Below, one piece after another: positions 56,531 to 63,946 of a DNA stretch of 63,946 nucleotides. The notes under the pieces are model-generated. The model made no database searches. It saw only the letters and a list, made by a program, of their open reading frames with translations, and was not told the DNA's origin. Origin of the DNA: Oscillospiraceae bacterium (lineage in GTDB: Bacteria > Bacillota > Clostridia > Oscillospirales > Oscillospiraceae); the NCBI GenBank assembly GCA_009783555.1, contig WRDH01000011.1:1-63946 (forward strand). Reading direction: 5' to 3'. The first letter of the stretch is position 1. Each line of letters opens with the position of its first letter. The position numbers and the translations under genes were made by a program.

Positions 56531-58054
56531 ATGAAAAAACGTATTTTTACCCTCGCACTCGTAGTGCTTTTTGCACTGACACTCATGCCGCTTCTCGCGA
56601 CAGCCGACGACAATCTCCATAAACTCGACGCACCGTCAGATTTTGAAGGCAGCGGTCACTGGGGTTGGTCAATGAGCGTAGGTACTCTTCCCGGTAACAT
56701 GAGAGGCATTGATGGCATCATCATCGAGTTTGACTCAGACTCAGGCACCACTCCTTTCATCGTTCAATCGCCGGCAGGCGGTTGGTGGGATCAAGTGGAT
56801 GATCTGGCATGGGAAAACGGCAGAATGGAAATCACATTTGCCGATCATTGGGATGAGTGGGATACATACCGTACGCAGTATGCTATGCATCTCGTAATCG
56901 GAAACTGGGTGGATCACATTGGTCCGGAGAATGTCACCGGTGCATGGCTTGTCGGTGATGTATTCCCCGATCCGGAATTTGAACCCGGCGACGAAGATCC
57001 CGTGCTTTCTCCGCCGACAGACTTTGAAGGCGGCGGTCACTGGGGTTGGTCAATGAGATTTGGTTCTTTGCCATGGAACATGTCAGAGATTACAAAACTT
57101 GTTATGGAATGGAACATAGATGAAGCTGATGTAGCTTTCATCGTTCAATCACCCGGTGGTGGTTGGTGGGATCAAAAAGATTTCAGCATTGTTGACGGTA
57201 CTCTCGAAATCGTATTTGCAGATCATTGGGATGACTGGGATGACTACTTGACATACTACGAAATGCACTTAGTATTCGGTGGTTGGCAAGATCACATCAG
57301 CCCTGCAAATGTTACAAGTTCACAGCTTTTCGGCGTAGTTGCTGAAGGCGTACCCAATCCCGAAGCCGGCGAAGACAGAGGCTGGCCGGAAGAAGGAACA
57401 CTTCCGTATGACATGGGACCCGGCGATCGTATTTGGGGCGACCAAGATACTCAGTTAGGTTGGCAAGGTGATACCCGTGCAATAGACAATAACGAGCCAT
57501 TTGCAGGACCAAACGGCGAAGGTGGTTTCAGCCATCGTCTTCTGCTTGAAGCAAACTGGTTTGTTATCTATATGGATAATGCACCCGATTGGGACGAATA
57601 CGAAGAGGTCAGTCTCATGATTTTTGGTGCTGCTGATTGGAGCTGGGGTGAAAATAAATTTTATGCCCCGACCATGTTGATTTGGGATGCCGATTTAAGC
57701 GCACTTGTATTTCCGCTTAGCGCACATCAATACATTGCAGAGGCCAAAGCTGCAGACATAGATCCCGAAAACAGAAACTTCGGAATCTGCTTCGATTACG
57801 AAGGCGGCAGCTTAGACAGCCTTGGAATAACAAGCGCATGGCTCTATGTTGACCGTCCGGAAGGCGGCGCACCACCGGCACCCGAACCACCGGCACCCGA
57901 ACCGCCAGCACCGGAGCCACCCCCACCTGCACCGACACCTGCACCGGCAGCAACCGACGAAGGCGGCATGCCTTGGTGGGCATGGGCACTCATCGCAGTT
58001 GGTGTTGCAGCAGTCGCTATCATAATCGTAGTTGTCGTAAAGAAAAAGAAGTAA
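56531..58054 (+). CDS. Surface protein with tryptophan-rich repeated modules and C-terminal anchor
   Basis: 507 residues, start after TTAGGAGGAAAC. Signal peptide about 1-25. Two modules of about 120 residues (about 33-150 and 158-275) each contain FEG-GHWGWSM, FIVQSP-GGWWDQ, FADHWD-WD and HI-P-NVT. A third, looser segment (about 285-440) ends in SAWLYVD. A Pro-rich linker (PAPEPPAPEPP) then leads to MPWW, a hydrophobic helix (about 482-503) and VKKKK. No enzyme motif is visible. Exposed Trp clusters suggest binding of flat sugar chains such as cellulose or xylan. It is next to the xylo-oligosaccharide importer. I do not recognise the family. Confidence 0.8.
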   Translation: MKKRIFTLALVVLFALTLMPLLATADDNLHKLDAPSDFEGSGHWGWSMSVGTLPGNMRGIDGIIIEFDSDSGTTPFIVQSPAGGWWDQVDDLAWENGRMEITFADHWDEWDTYRTQYAMHLVIGNWVDHIGPENVTGAWLVGDVFPDPEFEPGDEDPVLSPPTDFEGGGHWGWSMRFGSLPWNMSEITKLVMEWNIDEADVAFIVQSPGGGWWDQKDFSIVDGTLEIVFADHWDDWDDYLTYYEMHLVFGGWQDHISPANVTSSQLFGVVAEGVPNPEAGEDRGWPEEGTLPYDMGPGDRIWGDQDTQLGWQGDTRAIDNNEPFAGPNGEGGFSHRLLLEANWFVIYMDNAPDWDEYEEVSLMIFGAADWSWGENKFYAPTMLIWDADLSALVFPLSAHQYIAEAKAADIDPENRNFGICFDYEGGSLDSLGITSAWLYVDRPEGGAPPAPEPPAPEPPAPEPPPPAPTPAPAATDEGGMPWWAWALIAVGVAAVAIIIVVVVKKKK

Positions 58055-58098
58055 CTGCAGAAACGACAAATAAAGCAAATCTAAACCAATAAAAAACG

Positions 58099-58120
58099 GG
58101 GGCTGTTGAAAAACAGCCCC
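58099..58120. terminator. Hairpin after the Trp-rich surface protein
   Basis: GGGGCTGTT (58099-58107) and AACAGCCCC (58112-58120) form a perfect stem. The A-run lies before it, so the U-tail would exist on the minus-strand transcript only; plus-strand termination is uncertain. Confidence 0.5.
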
Positions 58121-58179
58121 TAACGCATGTACAGACTAATAATTAACACCTCGTCAACCCTCATTTTTGTATATTAAAA

Positions 58180-58208
58180 TTGCTAAGTGTTGCGTTTGAT
58201 GGTATACT
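58180..58208 (+). promoter_or_regulatory. Candidate promoter of the RraA-like gene
   Basis: TTGCTA (58180-58185), 17-bp spacer, TATACT (58203-58208), 50 bp before the start. Confidence 0.55.
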
Positions 58209-58257
58209 GAGTGCGATGCTTTTGCTTAAATTTTCTTTCATCAGGAGGTATCTGTGT

Positions 58258-58953
58258 ATGGAGTGGACGTTATCGCAACGTGAAGAGATTATGAATTTGT
58301 ATGAGAGGCTGCGTGTCACTGATACCCGCGACGGACTTGACTGGATGGGTTATCACCATTACGGCAGCATGAGTACAGACATGCGACCTTTGTGGCGTAC
58401 AAAGGCAGTGGGTTTTGCGAAGACCGCACGGTACATACCATATGATAAGCCGCGTCCTGACGTGACCGGAGATGAATACACCGATTGGTCTAACTGGTAT
58501 TACGGCAATGTCTGTATCTATCCATGGATGCAAGAGATACAAAAGTACGATTTCCCGGTGATAGACATGTCTAACCTCGTTGTCGGGCTGATGGGTTCTA
58601 ATAATACAATGGAAGGTGTACGCGACGGTGCGGTTGGCTATGTCGCATATGGCGGCGTTCGAGACACTGATGAAATTATCATTCAGAACATACCGTTTTG
58701 GTCAACAAAAATCGCACAGCCAATGGATCAGGCGCGCATTCAATATGAAAGCCATAATACAAAGATAAATTGCGACGGTGTATGCGTAGTACCGGGTGAC
58801 CTTGTGGTTGCCGACGGAGACGGCGTTGTGGTTGTGCCGTCGGATTTGATTTTTGACGTGGCAAAGTGGGCATCACGTGAAATGAACGCCGACCGTACAG
58901 CACGCCGTAAATTATATGAAAAGTTAGGCTTGCCTCTTGATGATACGGTGTAG
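58258..58953 (+). CDS. RraA-like family protein
   Basis: 231 residues from the ATG at 58258, with AGGAGG eleven bases upstream. The RraA/HMG-aldolase fold is recognised by DGAVGYVAYGGVRDTDEI, the Arg-Asp metal-site motif, and PGDLVVADGDGVVVVP. The N-terminal region is longer than in the RNase E inhibitor RraA. Members of this branch that keep the Arg-Asp pair are often aldolases or decarboxylases of keto acids. The substrate is unknown; the setting in a xylan and glucuronic-acid region makes a sugar-acid breakdown step plausible. Confidence 0.75.
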   Translation: MEWTLSQREEIMNLYERLRVTDTRDGLDWMGYHHYGSMSTDMRPLWRTKAVGFAKTARYIPYDKPRPDVTGDEYTDWSNWYYGNVCIYPWMQEIQKYDFPVIDMSNLVVGLMGSNNTMEGVRDGAVGYVAYGGVRDTDEIIIQNIPFWSTKIAQPMDQARIQYESHNTKINCDGVCVVPGDLVVADGDGVVVVPSDLIFDVAKWASREMNADRTARRKLYEKLGLPLDDTV

Positions 58954-59073
58954 CCGGTTGTTATAATTTGTGAATTTTATGTTATATGACGGTTATATTA
59001 TTTTACTTTCTCCGGAGCACATGTCATAATATAGAAAAACTGAAAAAATAAATATAGAAGGGGTCGAATCAAT

Positions 59074-60492
59074 ATGAGGAACCAATGTTTTAATCCATAC
59101 TTACCGCCATGGGAGTATATTCCCGACGGGGAGCCGCATATTTATAACGGAAGAGTATTTGTTTACGGCTCTCACGACAGTTTCAACGGTTATGTCTATT
59201 GCATGAATGATTATGTCTGCTGGTCGGCATCGGTTGACGATTTATCGGATTGGTGTTATGAAGGAGTAATTTACAGAAAGACTCAAGACCCGAGAAACAC
59301 TGATGGACGTATGAACCTGTTTGCTCCCGATGTAACAAAAGGTCCTGATGGAAGATACTACCTGTATTACGTACTTGACGGATTGTCGATAGTCTCGGTT
59401 GCGGTATGTGATTCGCCTGCAAGCGGGTTCAAATTCCACGGTTATGTAGCGTATAAAGACGGCACATTGCTCGGAGAAAGAGAAGGCGACCAGGCGCAAT
59501 TTGACCCCGGCGTACTTACTGAGGGCAAAAAAACTTATCTTTACACCGGATTTTGCGGACCGGGTGATAAATCAAGAAAAGGCGCAATGGCAACGGTTTT
59601 GGCTGATGATATGCTGACAATCATTGAAGAACCGGTATTTGTAATACCAAGTCAGCCATATAGTGAGGGTACCGGATTTGAGGGCTTTGAGTTTTTTGAA
59701 GCTCCGTCAATAAGAAAGTTTAATGATACATACTATCTGGTTTATTCATCAATCTCAATGCACGAACTATGCTACGCCACAAGCAAGAACCCGACGTTAG
59801 GTTTTAAATACGGCGGTGTTATCGTCAGCAACTGTGATAAACACATAGACACATACAAAGACCCCGAAATGGCAACCTATTTTGCCGGCAATAACCACGG
59901 CGGAATGATTGATGTTAACGGGCAAATGTACATTTTCTATCACAGGCATACAAACGGCACAAACTTCAGCCGTCAGGCGTGTGCAGAGCCCATCAAAATA
60001 GAAGAAGACGGAAGTATTAAGCAAGTTGAAATGACATCTTGCGGATTAAACGAAAAACCATTAATCGGTAGGGGTGAGTATCCTGCTTACATAGCATGTA
60101 ACCTGTTTTCAAAATCAGAGAAAAACAACCATCCGCTGCATCATGAATCATGGATGGACGGTTGTTTCCCGAAAATAACGCAAGACGGAAGAGACGGAGA
60201 CGAAGAACCGGGGTACATAGCAAATATGCGAGACTCGGCAATAGCGGGCTTTAAGTATTTTGATTTTGAAAATGTTAACCGCATAACGGTAAAAACCAGA
60301 GGTTATGCTCATGGTCATCTTGAGGTAAAAACTTCATGGGATGGCAAGACGCTCGCAAAGATACCGATAGAATCATCTAACATTTGGGCTGAGAGTTCAG
60401 CATTTTTAGACATTTCATACGGAGTTTTTCCGCTGTACTTTGAGTTTAAAGGCACAGGCGGTACTAATTTATTATCGTTCAGGCTGGAATAA
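59074..60492 (+). CDS. GH43 glycosidase with CBM6-like C-terminal domain
   Basis: 472 residues, no signal peptide. The five-bladed propeller (about 1-330) has the general-base Asp in IPDGEPHIYNGRVFVYGSHD, the pKa-tuning Asp in LFAPDVTKGPDG and the acid Glu in FFEAPSIRKFNDTYYLVYS. The C-terminal part (about 355-472) is a beta-sandwich, with the typical ending PLYFEFKGTGGTNLLSFRLE. It is likely a beta-xylosidase or alpha-arabinofuranosidase acting on imported oligosaccharides; the activity cannot be fixed by eye. Confidence 0.85.
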   Translation: MRNQCFNPYLPPWEYIPDGEPHIYNGRVFVYGSHDSFNGYVYCMNDYVCWSASVDDLSDWCYEGVIYRKTQDPRNTDGRMNLFAPDVTKGPDGRYYLYYVLDGLSIVSVAVCDSPASGFKFHGYVAYKDGTLLGEREGDQAQFDPGVLTEGKKTYLYTGFCGPGDKSRKGAMATVLADDMLTIIEEPVFVIPSQPYSEGTGFEGFEFFEAPSIRKFNDTYYLVYSSISMHELCYATSKNPTLGFKYGGVIVSNCDKHIDTYKDPEMATYFAGNNHGGMIDVNGQMYIFYHRHTNGTNFSRQACAEPIKIEEDGSIKQVEMTSCGLNEKPLIGRGEYPAYIACNLFSKSEKNNHPLHHESWMDGCFPKITQDGRDGDEEPGYIANMRDSAIAGFKYFDFENVNRITVKTRGYAHGHLEVKTSWDGKTLAKIPIESSNIWAESSAFLDISYGVFPLYFEFKGTGGTNLLSFRLE

Positions 60493-60499
60493 GGAAGAG

Positions 60500-60549
60500 A
60501 CAACCCCCGGCTCTGCGGAGCCACCCCCTTCGTGAGCGAAGGGGGCTTG
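60500..60549. repeat. Double hairpin repeat between the two GH43 genes
   Basis: GGCTCTGCGGAGCC followed by CCCCCTTCG-TGAG-CGAAGGGGG. Perfect second stem. It is related in its CCCCCTT/AAGGGGG part to the small hairpin at 44962. It may act as terminator or transcript stabiliser. Confidence 0.6.
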
Positions 60550-60606
60550 TGAGTGAAAGATGCATGAACAGTAATTGACCTGTTTAAAGCAAAGGAGAAA
60601 ATTGTT

Positions 60607-61611
60607 ATGCAAAAAAATCCTAATTTCAGAACACCATTGGTCACGCATATCTACACGGCAGACCCGTCGGCTCACGTATTTGAAGGTAAATTATATATCT
60701 ACCCGTCACATGATATAGTTAATGAAGGTCTTGACGACGGCAAAGGCGATCATTTTAAGATGGAGGACTATCATGTCCTGTCAATGGACGATATCGATGC
60801 GCCTTGTATTGACCACGGGGAAGCTCTCCATGTAAAGGATGTGCCATGGGCAAAAAGACAAATGTGGGCACCGGACTGTGTTTACAAAAACGGCAAGTAT
60901 TACTTCTATTTCCCGGCAAAGGACAAGGATGATATATTCCGCATAGGCGTAGCGGTAGGGGACAGACCCGAAGGCCCGTTCAAGGCGGAGCCTGATTATA
61001 TAGAAGGCAGCTACAGTATAGACCCCGCTGTTTTTGTTGATGATGACGGCAGGGCATATATGTATTTTGGCGGCTTATGGGGCGGACAGCTTGAAAAGTG
61101 GCAAACAGGGGAGTATGTTCAGGGCGATGAAAACATGACACCCGGCGATGACGGTCCGCAGGGCGATGAACCTGCACTCGGTGCTATGGTAGCGGAAATG
61201 ACGGATGACATGCTGACCTTTAAAGAAAAACCGAAGGAAATAAAGATATATGACGAGAACGGTAAGCCAATAGCCGCAAAGGATAAAGACAGATGGTTTT
61301 TTGAAGCCCCGTGGATTCACAAATTTGGCGGAAAATACTACTTATCATACTCAACAGGACCGACGCATTATCTATGCTATGCTGAAAGTGACAGCCCCAC
61401 AGGACCGTTCACCTACAAAGGCAGAATATTAGAGCCTGTAGTAGGCTGGACAACACACCAGTCGATTGTTGAGTTTAAAGGGAAGTGGTATCTGTTCTAC
61501 CACGACAGCAAGTTATCAGGCGGGCAAACGCATCTGCGCACCGCAATGTTCACGGAGTTGGAAATCAGTGATGACGGAACGATATCTACGATAAAGCCTT
61601 ATGATGATTAG
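60607..61611 (+). CDS. GH43 beta-xylosidase (exo-acting, subfamily 1-like)
   Basis: 334 residues, a single propeller domain without signal peptide. The base Asp is in TADPSAHVFEGKLYIYPSHD, the middle Asp in MWAPDCVYKNGKYYFYFPA and the acid Glu in FFEAPWIHKFGGKYYLSYS. FGGLWGGQLEKWQ is typical of GH43 subfamily 1 xylosidases. The start follows AAAGGAG. It complements the GH120 and GH3 enzymes in releasing xylose in the cytoplasm. Confidence 0.9.
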   Translation: MQKNPNFRTPLVTHIYTADPSAHVFEGKLYIYPSHDIVNEGLDDGKGDHFKMEDYHVLSMDDIDAPCIDHGEALHVKDVPWAKRQMWAPDCVYKNGKYYFYFPAKDKDDIFRIGVAVGDRPEGPFKAEPDYIEGSYSIDPAVFVDDDGRAYMYFGGLWGGQLEKWQTGEYVQGDENMTPGDDGPQGDEPALGAMVAEMTDDMLTFKEKPKEIKIYDENGKPIAAKDKDRWFFEAPWIHKFGGKYYLSYSTGPTHYLCYAESDSPTGPFTYKGRILEPVVGWTTHQSIVEFKGKWYLFYHDSKLSGGQTHLRTAMFTELEISDDGTISTIKPYDD

Positions 61612-61645
61612 GGTTTATCCGGTTAAATTATTGAACACGCTTGAA

Positions 61646-61773
61646 CAGTGGGAATTGGAGTTAGTATTTTCAATTCCGTCAAGCGTAATCATGGACGGTG
61701 GAGCGCCGTCAGTAGAGTACAGGACGTACTCTCTGGCGGTAGGAATTGCAAAAACTAACTCCAATTTCCACTG
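61646..61773. repeat. Long imperfect inverted repeat between GH43 and GH10
   Basis: Arms 61646-61677 and 61742-61773 pair at about 28 of 32 positions (GGAATTGGAGTTAGT / ACTAACTCCAATTTCC). The 64-base middle contains its own small hairpin (AGAGTAC / GTACTCT). Sequence unrelated to the 141-bp family, but the same design. Confidence 0.8.
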
Positions 61774-61806
61774 CCGTAAACTGTTTAATATGAGGAGATA
61801 AGCATA

Positions 61807-63006
61807 ATGAGAAATTACAAGCATCGGCAAGGTTCGGCGACTATCTGTGTTTTAGGGCAGGATGGATTGCCCTTGGCAAATACGGAGATTTTAATTCATC
61901 AGAAATCAGGCAGTGTGTTGTTTGGTGCTGCCGGTTTCGAAGCTGTTAATTTGGTAAATGGTGATTTAAAAGGTGTCGAGAAGGAATATACTGAAAAACG
62001 TATTGAAAAAATGCTGGACATCTTTGATTTTAATACATTACCGTTTTATTGGGGGCGTTTTGAACCGGAGCGCGGCAAGCCGATAACGGAACGTACGTTA
62101 AAGGGTGCAAGATGGCTGCAGGAAAGAGGCAAAATCGTTAAGGGTCATCCGCTGTGCTGGCACACAGTATGTGCACCGTGGCTTATAGAAAATGATTTTT
62201 CAGACGAAGAGATTTTGAAGCTGCAATTGGAGCGGATTAAACGTGATGTGACAGATTTTGCGGGCGTAATAGATGTGTGGGATGTAATAAATGAAGTTGT
62301 TATTATGCCGATATTTGACCGCTATGACAATGGAGTAACACGAATTTGCAAGAGCGAGGGACAAGTCGGGCTTGTAAAAAAGGTCTTTGATGAAGCAAAA
62401 AGAGCAAACCCCAATGCCACGCTGCTCATCAACGATTTTGATATGAGCACGGATTACAGTGATTTGCTGGTCAAGTTATTGGATGCGAACGTTCCTATAG
62501 ATGCAATCGGGCTTCAATCACATATGCACCAAGGCATTTGGAGTAAAGAACATACCGAAGAAGTATTGGAGAGATTTTCCAAGTTCGGACTGCCGTTGCA
62601 CTTTACGGAAATCAATCTTGTGTCGGGTGAGCTGATGCCGGCACATATAGGAGACCTGAATGACTTTGTTCCCGATGAGTGGGCATCAACGCCCGAAGGC
62701 GAAGCAAGACAGGCGGAGCAAGCAGCGGAATTCTATAAACGGCTCTATAATTGTCCGCTCGTAGAAGCCGTCACATACTGGAGCTTCTGCGACGGAGGCT
62801 GGCTAAACGCACCTGCCGGCTTAATGACAAAAGACGCAAGAATAAAACCGATATACGATGCACTCTATCAGCTAATTAAAAAAGACTGGCTGACACCGGA
62901 TATGACCATAAAAACAGACAACAAGGGCGAAGCTGAAATAAAAGGCTTCCGCGGCACATACACAGCAACATATGACGGCGTGGTCATGGAGTTTGAAGTA
63001 GAGTGA
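61807..63006 (+). CDS. Intracellular GH10 xylanase
   Basis: 399 residues with no signal peptide or anchor. A short beta region (about 8-45, QDGLPLANTEILIHQ, LFGAAGFE) leads into the GH10 barrel: GHPLCWHTVCAPWL, acid/base Glu in WDVINEVV, nucleophile Glu in HFTEINLVSG, then TYWSFCDGGWLNAPAGL. The last 40 residues form a small beta domain. It probably trims imported xylo-oligosaccharides before the xylosidases. The start is 11 bases after TGAGGAG. Confidence 0.9.
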   Translation: MRNYKHRQGSATICVLGQDGLPLANTEILIHQKSGSVLFGAAGFEAVNLVNGDLKGVEKEYTEKRIEKMLDIFDFNTLPFYWGRFEPERGKPITERTLKGARWLQERGKIVKGHPLCWHTVCAPWLIENDFSDEEILKLQLERIKRDVTDFAGVIDVWDVINEVVIMPIFDRYDNGVTRICKSEGQVGLVKKVFDEAKRANPNATLLINDFDMSTDYSDLLVKLLDANVPIDAIGLQSHMHQGIWSKEHTEEVLERFSKFGLPLHFTEINLVSGELMPAHIGDLNDFVPDEWASTPEGEARQAEQAAEFYKRLYNCPLVEAVTYWSFCDGGWLNAPAGLMTKDARIKPIYDALYQLIKKDWLTPDMTIKTDNKGEAEIKGFRGTYTATYDGVVMEFEVE

Positions 63007-63066
63007 TAGCTTGTGTTGACAATTGCGGATGTTTTGTGTACACTCAAATAAGGGGGGTGTTATATT

Positions 63067-63387
63067 ATGTCAAATACACGTTCTAGTGGTATGCATATCA
63101 GAGTTAATCCTGAAATAAAAGCAGGTGTAGAACCGATACTTGCCGCAATTGGTTTGTCTTTTAGCGATGTCTTTAACCTTACTCTAAGACAGATTTACCT
63201 TAAACGCAAACTACCTTTTGAGTTATCCTCTGTTCAACTAACCGAGAACGGTTACACACCGGAATTTGAAGCAGAAATAATCGCTGAATCTGAAAGAGCA
63301 TATGCTGCTGTTGCAGACGGAACTGCCAAGGTATATAAAAATGCTGCTGAACTGCGGGCTGCGTTAGATGCGGAGGATGATGAATGA
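63067..63387 (+). CDS. RelB/DinJ-family antitoxin
   Basis: 106 residues. The N-terminal ribbon-helix-helix (MHIRVNPEIKAGVEPIL, LSFSDVFNLTLRQIYL) binds its own operator, and the C-terminal half wraps the toxin. It follows AAGGGGGGTG and overlaps the toxin gene by 4 bp (ATGA), the usual coupling. RelB/DinJ pairs with RelE or YafQ toxins. Confidence 0.88.
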   Translation: MSNTRSSGMHIRVNPEIKAGVEPILAAIGLSFSDVFNLTLRQIYLKRKLPFELSSVQLTENGYTPEFEAEIIAESERAYAAVADGTAKVYKNAAELRAALDAEDDE

Positions 63388-63683
63388 ATGAGGAGGATAT
63401 CTTTACAATTTTTCCATCTTCAAATTACAAACGGACACGCAAACTTGCAAAAAAACAAGGACTTGACATGGACTTGCTCGACTGGGGTATCGACCGGTTA
63501 GCTAGAGATATTGCTTTGCCCTCAAACTGGAAAGACCATCAATTAAAAGGAAACATGAAGAGTTACCGTGAATGTCATATTGGTGGTAAGGGTGATTGGC
63601 TGCTTGTGTATGAGAAGCGGAACACCAATATGATTCTCTATCTGTTTGGAACAGGAACGCATTCTGAGTTACTTGGATTGTAA
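63384..63683 (+). CDS. YafQ/RelE-family mRNA interferase toxin
   Basis: 99 residues. YafQ toxins cut mRNA on the ribosome. The sequence shows NWKDHQLKGNMKSYRECHIG, GDWLLVY and TGTHSELL, corresponding to the catalytic His, His, Asp-Trp and His of E. coli YafQ (from memory). The Arg that normally stands before TGTH is Gly here (LFGTGTHS) and the terminal Phe is Leu, so activity may be weak. It directly overlaps the antitoxin gene. Confidence 0.85.
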   Translation: MNEEDIFTIFPSSNYKRTRKLAKKQGLDMDLLDWGIDRLARDIALPSNWKDHQLKGNMKSYRECHIGGKGDWLLVYEKRNTNMILYLFGTGTHSELLGL

Positions 63684-63792
63684 TAATAGGGTGCAATAAT
63701 GCGGGACAAACAAATGTACAAAACATGAAATAAATATTGACAAAATGTGAATAATTTGATTTAATAAGAAGGTAAAAAAGAAAAAAAAGGGG

Positions 63793-63821
63793 TTGACAGG
63801 CTTGATGGGTGGCTTCACAAT
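63793..63821 (+). promoter_or_regulatory. Possible promoter just before the GCAA microsatellite
   Basis: Perfect TTGACA (63793-63798), 17-bp spacer, CACAAT (63816-63821), six bases before the tetranucleotide tract. What it would transcribe lies beyond the window. Confidence 0.35.
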
Positions 63822-63825
63822 CTTT

Positions 63826-63946
<121 letters not shown>

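Overview
The window looks like a chromosomal piece of an uncultured, plant-fibre-degrading clostridium (Bacillota, class Clostridia). The basis is an rpoB-rpoC-rpsL-rpsG-fusA-tuf string with clostridial-type proteins, an FtsEX/M23 division module, TrmFO (the folate-dependent Gram-positive-type tRNA methyltransferase), LplB/YtcP-type sugar permeases and lipoprotein binding proteins. Genus cannot be set from the sequence alone. No rRNA, tRNA or CRISPR array was seen.

Layout. (1) 1-12.5 kb: RNA polymerase beta and beta', S12, S7, EF-G, EF-Tu. (2) 12.5-26.7 kb: core genes, namely a CdaR/PucR-type regulator, ftsE-ftsX with an M23 hydrolase and a CtpA-type protease, greA, a SpoU methyltransferase, dprA, topA, trmFO, plsX, acpP and rnc. 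(3) 26.7-63 kb: a polysaccharide-utilisation region. It holds two GH94 phosphorylases, GH31 alpha-xylosidase, GH3, GH5, GH67 alpha-glucuronidase, GH120 beta-xylosidase, two GH10 xylanases, two GH43, two binding-protein/permease sets (no ATPase in the window), an RraA-like protein, a metallo-beta-lactamase-fold protein and two surface proteins made of repeated putative carbohydrate-binding modules. (4) 63-63.9 kb: a RelB/YafQ-like toxin-antitoxin pair and a 120-bp GCAA microsatellite that runs off the end.

How it may work (inference): a membrane-anchored GH10, a lipoprotein GH5 and two anchored module-repeat proteins hold and cut xylan and beta-glucan at the cell surface. Two ABC importers take up the oligosaccharides. 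Enzymes without signal peptides (GH10, GH43, GH120, GH67, GH31, GH3, GH94) finish the job in the cytoplasm, with GH94 saving ATP by phosphorolysis.

Most unusual points: three surface proteins share a C-terminal tail of Pro/Trp motif, one hydrophobic helix and a Lys cluster, like a sorting signal but without LPXTG. A beta-rich module recurs in one surface protein and at the end of GH5. A small GIY-YIG nuclease gene is bracketed by 40-bp hairpin inverted repeats, copies of which are scattered through the window; one forms the C-terminus of TrmFO. A 141-bp inverted-repeat family has copy-specific yet self-complementary arms. GH67 carries an in-frame TAG and lacks its N-terminal domain. RpoB begins with a 26-residue tandem duplication.
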